Below, in pieces: positions 36,262 to 38,888 of a stretch of DNA of 38,888 bases. The notes beneath the pieces are model-generated. The model had not been told where the DNA came from. It was given only the letters and a program-made list of their open reading frames with translations, and made no database searches. Source of the stretch: JBIOJM01 sp044450785 (GTDB lineage Bacteria; Planctomycetota; Planctomycetia; Isosphaerales; Isosphaeraceae); NCBI GenBank assembly GCA_044450785.1, contig JBIOJM010000057.1, positions 1 to 38,888 on the forward strand, written 5' to 3'. The number at the start of each line of letters is the position of its first letter. The first letter of the stretch is position 1. A program made the translations under genes and the position numbers.

Positions 36262-38415
36262 TCATTTCTTCGAATAAGGGTCGCCCAGCTCGTCGAGCGC
36301 GGACTGCAGGTGCTCCGCGGTGAGGCGGACCTCCGGTGCGCCGTTGCGGATTTCCTGGTTTGAGAGCGCCTCGCGGATCGCGGACCAGGCCGCGCGCGTG
36401 CAAATCGCCTGGATCTCGGCGCCGTTGAAACCCTCGGTCTGGCCGGCGAGCGCGTCGATCGAGATGTCTTGGGCCAGGGGCTTGCCGCGCAGACCAATAC
36501 GGAATATTTCCTTTCGGCCCTCGAGATCGGGCAAGGGGATTTCCAGGTGCAGGTCGAAGCGGCCCGGTCGCAGCAAGGCCGGGTCGAGGATGTCGGGGCG
36601 GTTGGTGGCCCCGAGGATCAAGACGCCGTTGAGCTCCTCGACGCCGTCGATCTCGGCGAGGAACTGGCCGATGACCCGTTCGGTCACCTGGGAGTCACCG
36701 CCGCCCCGGGTCGGGACCAGGGTGTCGATCTCGTCGAAGAAAACGATGCAGGGCGCTGCCTGCTTGGCCTTGCGAAAGACGTCGCGCACGCCGCGCTCGG
36801 ACTCGCCGACCCACTTCGACAGGAGCGCCGGCCCCTTGACCGAGATGAAGTTGACCTGGGTCTGGCTGGCGACGGCCTTGGCCAGGAGCGTCTTGCCGCA
36901 GCCCGGGGGACCGGTCAACAAGATCCCCTTGGGGGGCCGGACGCCCGCGCGGGCGAAAACCTCGGCGTGGAGCAGTGGCCACTCCACCGACTCGATGAGC
37001 CGTTTCTTGATCTCCTCCAACCCGCCGACGTCCTCCCAGCCCACGTTCGGGATCTCGACGAATACCTCGCGAATCGCCGACGGCTCGACCTCGCACAGGG
37101 CGCCCTCGAAGTCGGCCATGCGGACTTCCAGCGTCTTCAAGGTCTCATAGGGGATTTGGCCAGATGAAAAGTCGATCGCCGGCATCAGCCGGCGCAGGCA
37201 GAGCATGGCCGCCTCGCGGCAGAGGGCCTCGAGATCGGCGCCGACGAATCCGTGCGTGATCGCGGCGAGGCGGGCCAGATCGACGTCGGCCGCCAGGGGC
37301 ATCCCCCGGCTGTGGATTACGAGGATCTCCCCCCGGCCCTCCCGGTCGGGGATCGAGATGGCGATCTCGCGGTCGAACCGCCCGGGACGCCGGAGCGCCG
37401 GATCGAGTGCATTCGGCAGGTTGGTCGCCGCGAGCACGATCACGTTGCGGCGGCGATCGAGCCCATCCATCAGGGCGAGCAACTGCGCCACCACCCGTTT
37501 CTCGACGTCGCCGACGACCCGCTCACGTGGCGGCGCGATGGCGTCGATCTCGTCGAGGAAGATGATGCTGGGGGCCTGCCGCGCGGCTTCTTCGAAGATC
37601 TTGCGAAGATGGGCCTCGCTCTCGCCGTAGAACTTGTGGATGATCTCCGGACCGTTGACGGCGAAGAACTTGGCCTCCGTCTCATGCGCCACCGCCCGGG
37701 CGATCAAGGTCTTGCCACAGCCGGGCGGACCGTGCAGCAACACGCCCTTGGGCGGGTCGATGCCCAGCCGCTGGAAGACCTCCGGATAACGCAGCGGCAG
37801 CTCCACGATCTCGCGAATCCGGTGCAGCTCGCGCTTGAGGCCGCCGATCTCCTCGTAAGACAACGGCCGCGCGGATTCCCGCTCCGACTCCGGCGCTGAC
37901 TTACCGCGATTGGAGCGAACGACATCCAGCTCCGTGGTCGGATTCATGACGACCGCGCCCGAGGGGATGGTGGAGACGACCTTGAAGTCGGCCGATCGAG
38001 TTCCGAAGAGTTGAGCCCGGACCCGGTCCCCCGACATCACCGGCAGGCCATCGAACAAGCTGCCGATATATTTCAGGTCGCGTTCGCCGGGCAGGATCCC
38101 CAGCGGTTCCAACACGACGCGCTGGGCCGCCCGGGCATTGGCTTTCACCACCTCGATCGTCTGATCGAGGGCCGCGCCGGCGTTTTCGCGGGTCACGCCA
38201 TCGACCTGCACCTGCGACTGGCCCCGATGTTCCTTGTAGGATGGCATCGCCTTGACGACCGTCGGGCGCTTGCCACGAACGATCAGGACGTCTCCGACTC
38301 CGACCCCCAAGCGGGCCAGGTCGGCCGGGTCGAGCCGAGCCAGCCCCCGGCCCAGATCCTTGGGCAGGGCCTCCGTAACCTTGAGCTTCAGAGCGGTCTC
38401 TTCCGCCGTGGCCAT
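36262..38415 (-). CDS. Cdc48/VCP-type double AAA+ ATPase
   Basis: 717 residues from ATG 38415 (GGGGAGAG 5 bases before it). N domain (about 5-100) of Cdc48 type: DVLIVRGKRPTVVKAM, then VQVDGVTRENAG. First AAA+: Walker A GPPGCGKTLIARA at about 228, Walker B IIFLDEIDAI at about 285. Second AAA+: GPPGCGKTLLAKA at about 500, IVFFDEIDTLVPTRGG at about 557. Both sites look intact, so it should be an active unfoldase. Cdc48 members are standard in archaea; in bacteria they are patchy, and some sit in gas vesicle loci. A role in remodelling or removing Gvp aggregates is likely but not shown. Two 29-bp repeats lie in its leader. Confidence 0.94.
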   Translation of the reverse strand: MATAEETALKLKVTEALPKDLGRGLARLDPADLARLGVGVGDVLIVRGKRPTVVKAMPSYKEHRGQSQVQVDGVTRENAGAALDQTIEVVKANARAAQRVVLEPLGILPGERDLKYIGSLFDGLPVMSGDRVRAQLFGTRSADFKVVSTIPSGAVVMNPTTELDVVRSNRGKSAPESERESARPLSYEEIGGLKRELHRIREIVELPLRYPEVFQRLGIDPPKGVLLHGPPGCGKTLIARAVAHETEAKFFAVNGPEIIHKFYGESEAHLRKIFEEAARQAPSIIFLDEIDAIAPPRERVVGDVEKRVVAQLLALMDGLDRRRNVIVLAATNLPNALDPALRRPGRFDREIAISIPDREGRGEILVIHSRGMPLAADVDLARLAAITHGFVGADLEALCREAAMLCLRRLMPAIDFSSGQIPYETLKTLEVRMADFEGALCEVEPSAIREVFVEIPNVGWEDVGGLEEIKKRLIESVEWPLLHAEVFARAGVRPPKGILLTGPPGCGKTLLAKAVASQTQVNFISVKGPALLSKWVGESERGVRDVFRKAKQAAPCIVFFDEIDTLVPTRGGGDSQVTERVIGQFLAEIDGVEELNGVLILGATNRPDILDPALLRPGRFDLHLEIPLPDLEGRKEIFRIGLRGKPLAQDISIDALAGQTEGFNGAEIQAICTRAAWSAIREALSNQEIRNGAPEVRLTAEHLQSALDELGDPYSKK

Positions 38416-38448
38416 GAATCTCTCCCCTGACACGATGACACGGCAAGT

Positions 38449-38477
38449 CGTGGGAGCCGGCTCGGTCCCGCGACCTG
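38449..38477 (-). repeat. 29-bp gvp-locus repeat, copy 2
   Basis: Minus strand CAGGTCGCGGGACCGAGCCG followed by GCTCCCACG. It is 33 bases before the Cdc48-type start and 35 bases from copy 1. Between the two copies lies a small hairpin, GGAGG/CCTCC. Confidence 0.7.
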
Positions 38478-38512
38478 GAGTGGGAGGACGAAGCCCCCTC
38501 CAGGCAAGGCCC

Positions 38513-38541
38513 CGTGGAATCCGGCTCCATCGGGCGACCTG
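38513..38541 (-). repeat. 29-bp gvp-locus repeat, copy 1
   Basis: Minus strand CAGGTCGCCCGATGGAGCCG followed by GATTCCACG, agreeing with copy 2 at about 23 of 29 positions. It lies 21 bases after the hsp20 stop, in the intergenic leader. Confidence 0.7.
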
Positions 38542-38562
38542 GCTCATATCCGACCGAAGGAC

Positions 38563-38888
38563 CTACCGTGCCAGCTTGACTTCCAGCACGCCGTTTCGGC
38601 ACGTGTGAGACATCGACCCGGGCGCGAAGCTCGCCGGGAGCAACACTTCCTTGCGGTATTTCTTCGTCTTCTTCTCAGCCGCGATGATCAGGACGTCGTC
38701 GCTCAGCTCCAGCTTCACGTCGTCGGGACCGATACCAGGCAGCTCAGCCACGACCAGCAAATGGTCCGGCTCCTCGAAGACATCCACGAGCGGCTCCATC
38801 ACCTCTTGAACCGTCGCCTGCCCCGCCCGCTCGTCCTTGCGAACGTTGCCGAATGGCTCGACTTTGACCCCCCCGCTCTGTTCCCCGC
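38563..38888 (-). CDS. Hsp20/alpha-crystallin family protein of the gvp locus, 5' end missing
   Basis: The frame stays open to the right edge, so the true start lies outside. About 107 residues are seen: a polar lead-in with VKVEPFGNVRKDERAG, then the alpha-crystallin domain (DVFEEPDHLLVVAELPGIGPDD, then VKLELSDDVLIIAAE), KYRKEVLLP, and the closing CRNGVLEVKL that gives the I/V-x-I/V contact. The lead-in fits Hsp20 proteins in gas vesicle operons (sometimes called GvpH). It would keep vesicle proteins soluble. It ends 147 bases before the Cdc48-type gene. Confidence 0.9.
   Translation of the reverse strand, partial: GEQSGGVKVEPFGNVRKDERAGQATVQEVMEPLVDVFEEPDHLLVVAELPGIGPDDVKLELSDDVLIIAAEKKTKKYRKEVLLPASFAPGSMSHTCRNGVLEVKLAR

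Noticed and set aside
33950..38541. 29-bp repeats as a CRISPR array
   Set aside because: Only three copies, two of them 35 bases apart and the third 4.5 kb away, no cas genes, and copies differ at several positions.

Overview
The window looks like chromosomal DNA from a GC-rich planctomycete, probably of the Isosphaeraceae. The signs are several exported enzymes with twin-arginine-like leaders, a kinase/FHA-phosphatase pair, large secreted proteins of unknown function, a membrane protein with prenyltransferase-type repeats, and dispersed intergenic repeats whose spurious translations read NPTRxRG. The taxonomic call is an inference from gene content, not from a marker gene. Gas vesicles are known in the planctomycete Isosphaera pallida, which fits the right-hand part of the window.

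Left part (1-11.4 kb): the end of an M16 peptidase, a membrane-anchored prenyltransferase-repeat protein, a secreted protein of unknown function, a Ser/Thr kinase followed closely by an FHA-GAF-PP2C phosphatase, a COG2509-type FAD dehydrogenase, a Uma2 endonuclease-like protein, two orphan antitoxin-like genes (Phd/YefM and XRE), and a DUF1883 protein preceded by a possible leader peptide. Middle (11.4-23.2 kb): a moeA-PBP fusion with an overlapping mobA for molybdenum cofactor synthesis; a 580-bp repeat-rich gap; a large secreted protein; an unrecognised conserved protein; an exported enolase-superfamily enzyme; a seven-bladed WD40 protein; a DUF4186 protein; a fragment of a CBM9-like protein; an exported D-2-hydroxyacid dehydrogenase; and a DUF4038 glycoside-hydrolase-like protein.

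23.1-29.1 kb: a 711-bp gap with what looks like the right end of an IS200/IS605 element, then a large hybrid histidine kinase (DUF4118-GAF-PAS repeats-HisKA-HATPase-REC-Hpt) and a REC/HD-GYP response regulator. The kinase carries a dead second H-box and a strikingly AT-rich patch, suggesting mosaic assembly. The pair probably forms a phosphorelay that ends in cyclic-di-GMP breakdown.

29.2-38.9 kb: a gas vesicle locus of about 9.6 kb, all on the minus strand and running off the right edge. In transcription order it holds an Hsp20 protein (partial), a Cdc48-type double AAA+ ATPase, GvpF/L, the shell protein GvpA, a GvpC-like coiled-coil protein, GvpN, a small coiled-coil protein, a second GvpF/L, GvpG with a very acidic tail, a TPR protein, a GvpS/M-like protein, GvpK, a DnaJ-type zinc-finger protein without a J domain, GvpJ, and possibly a 59-residue basic protein. 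The shell genes, the assembly factors and a chaperone/unfoldase set sit together. The accessory parts (zinc finger, TPR, Cdc48, Hsp20, GvpC-like) are the most likely source of something not yet described.
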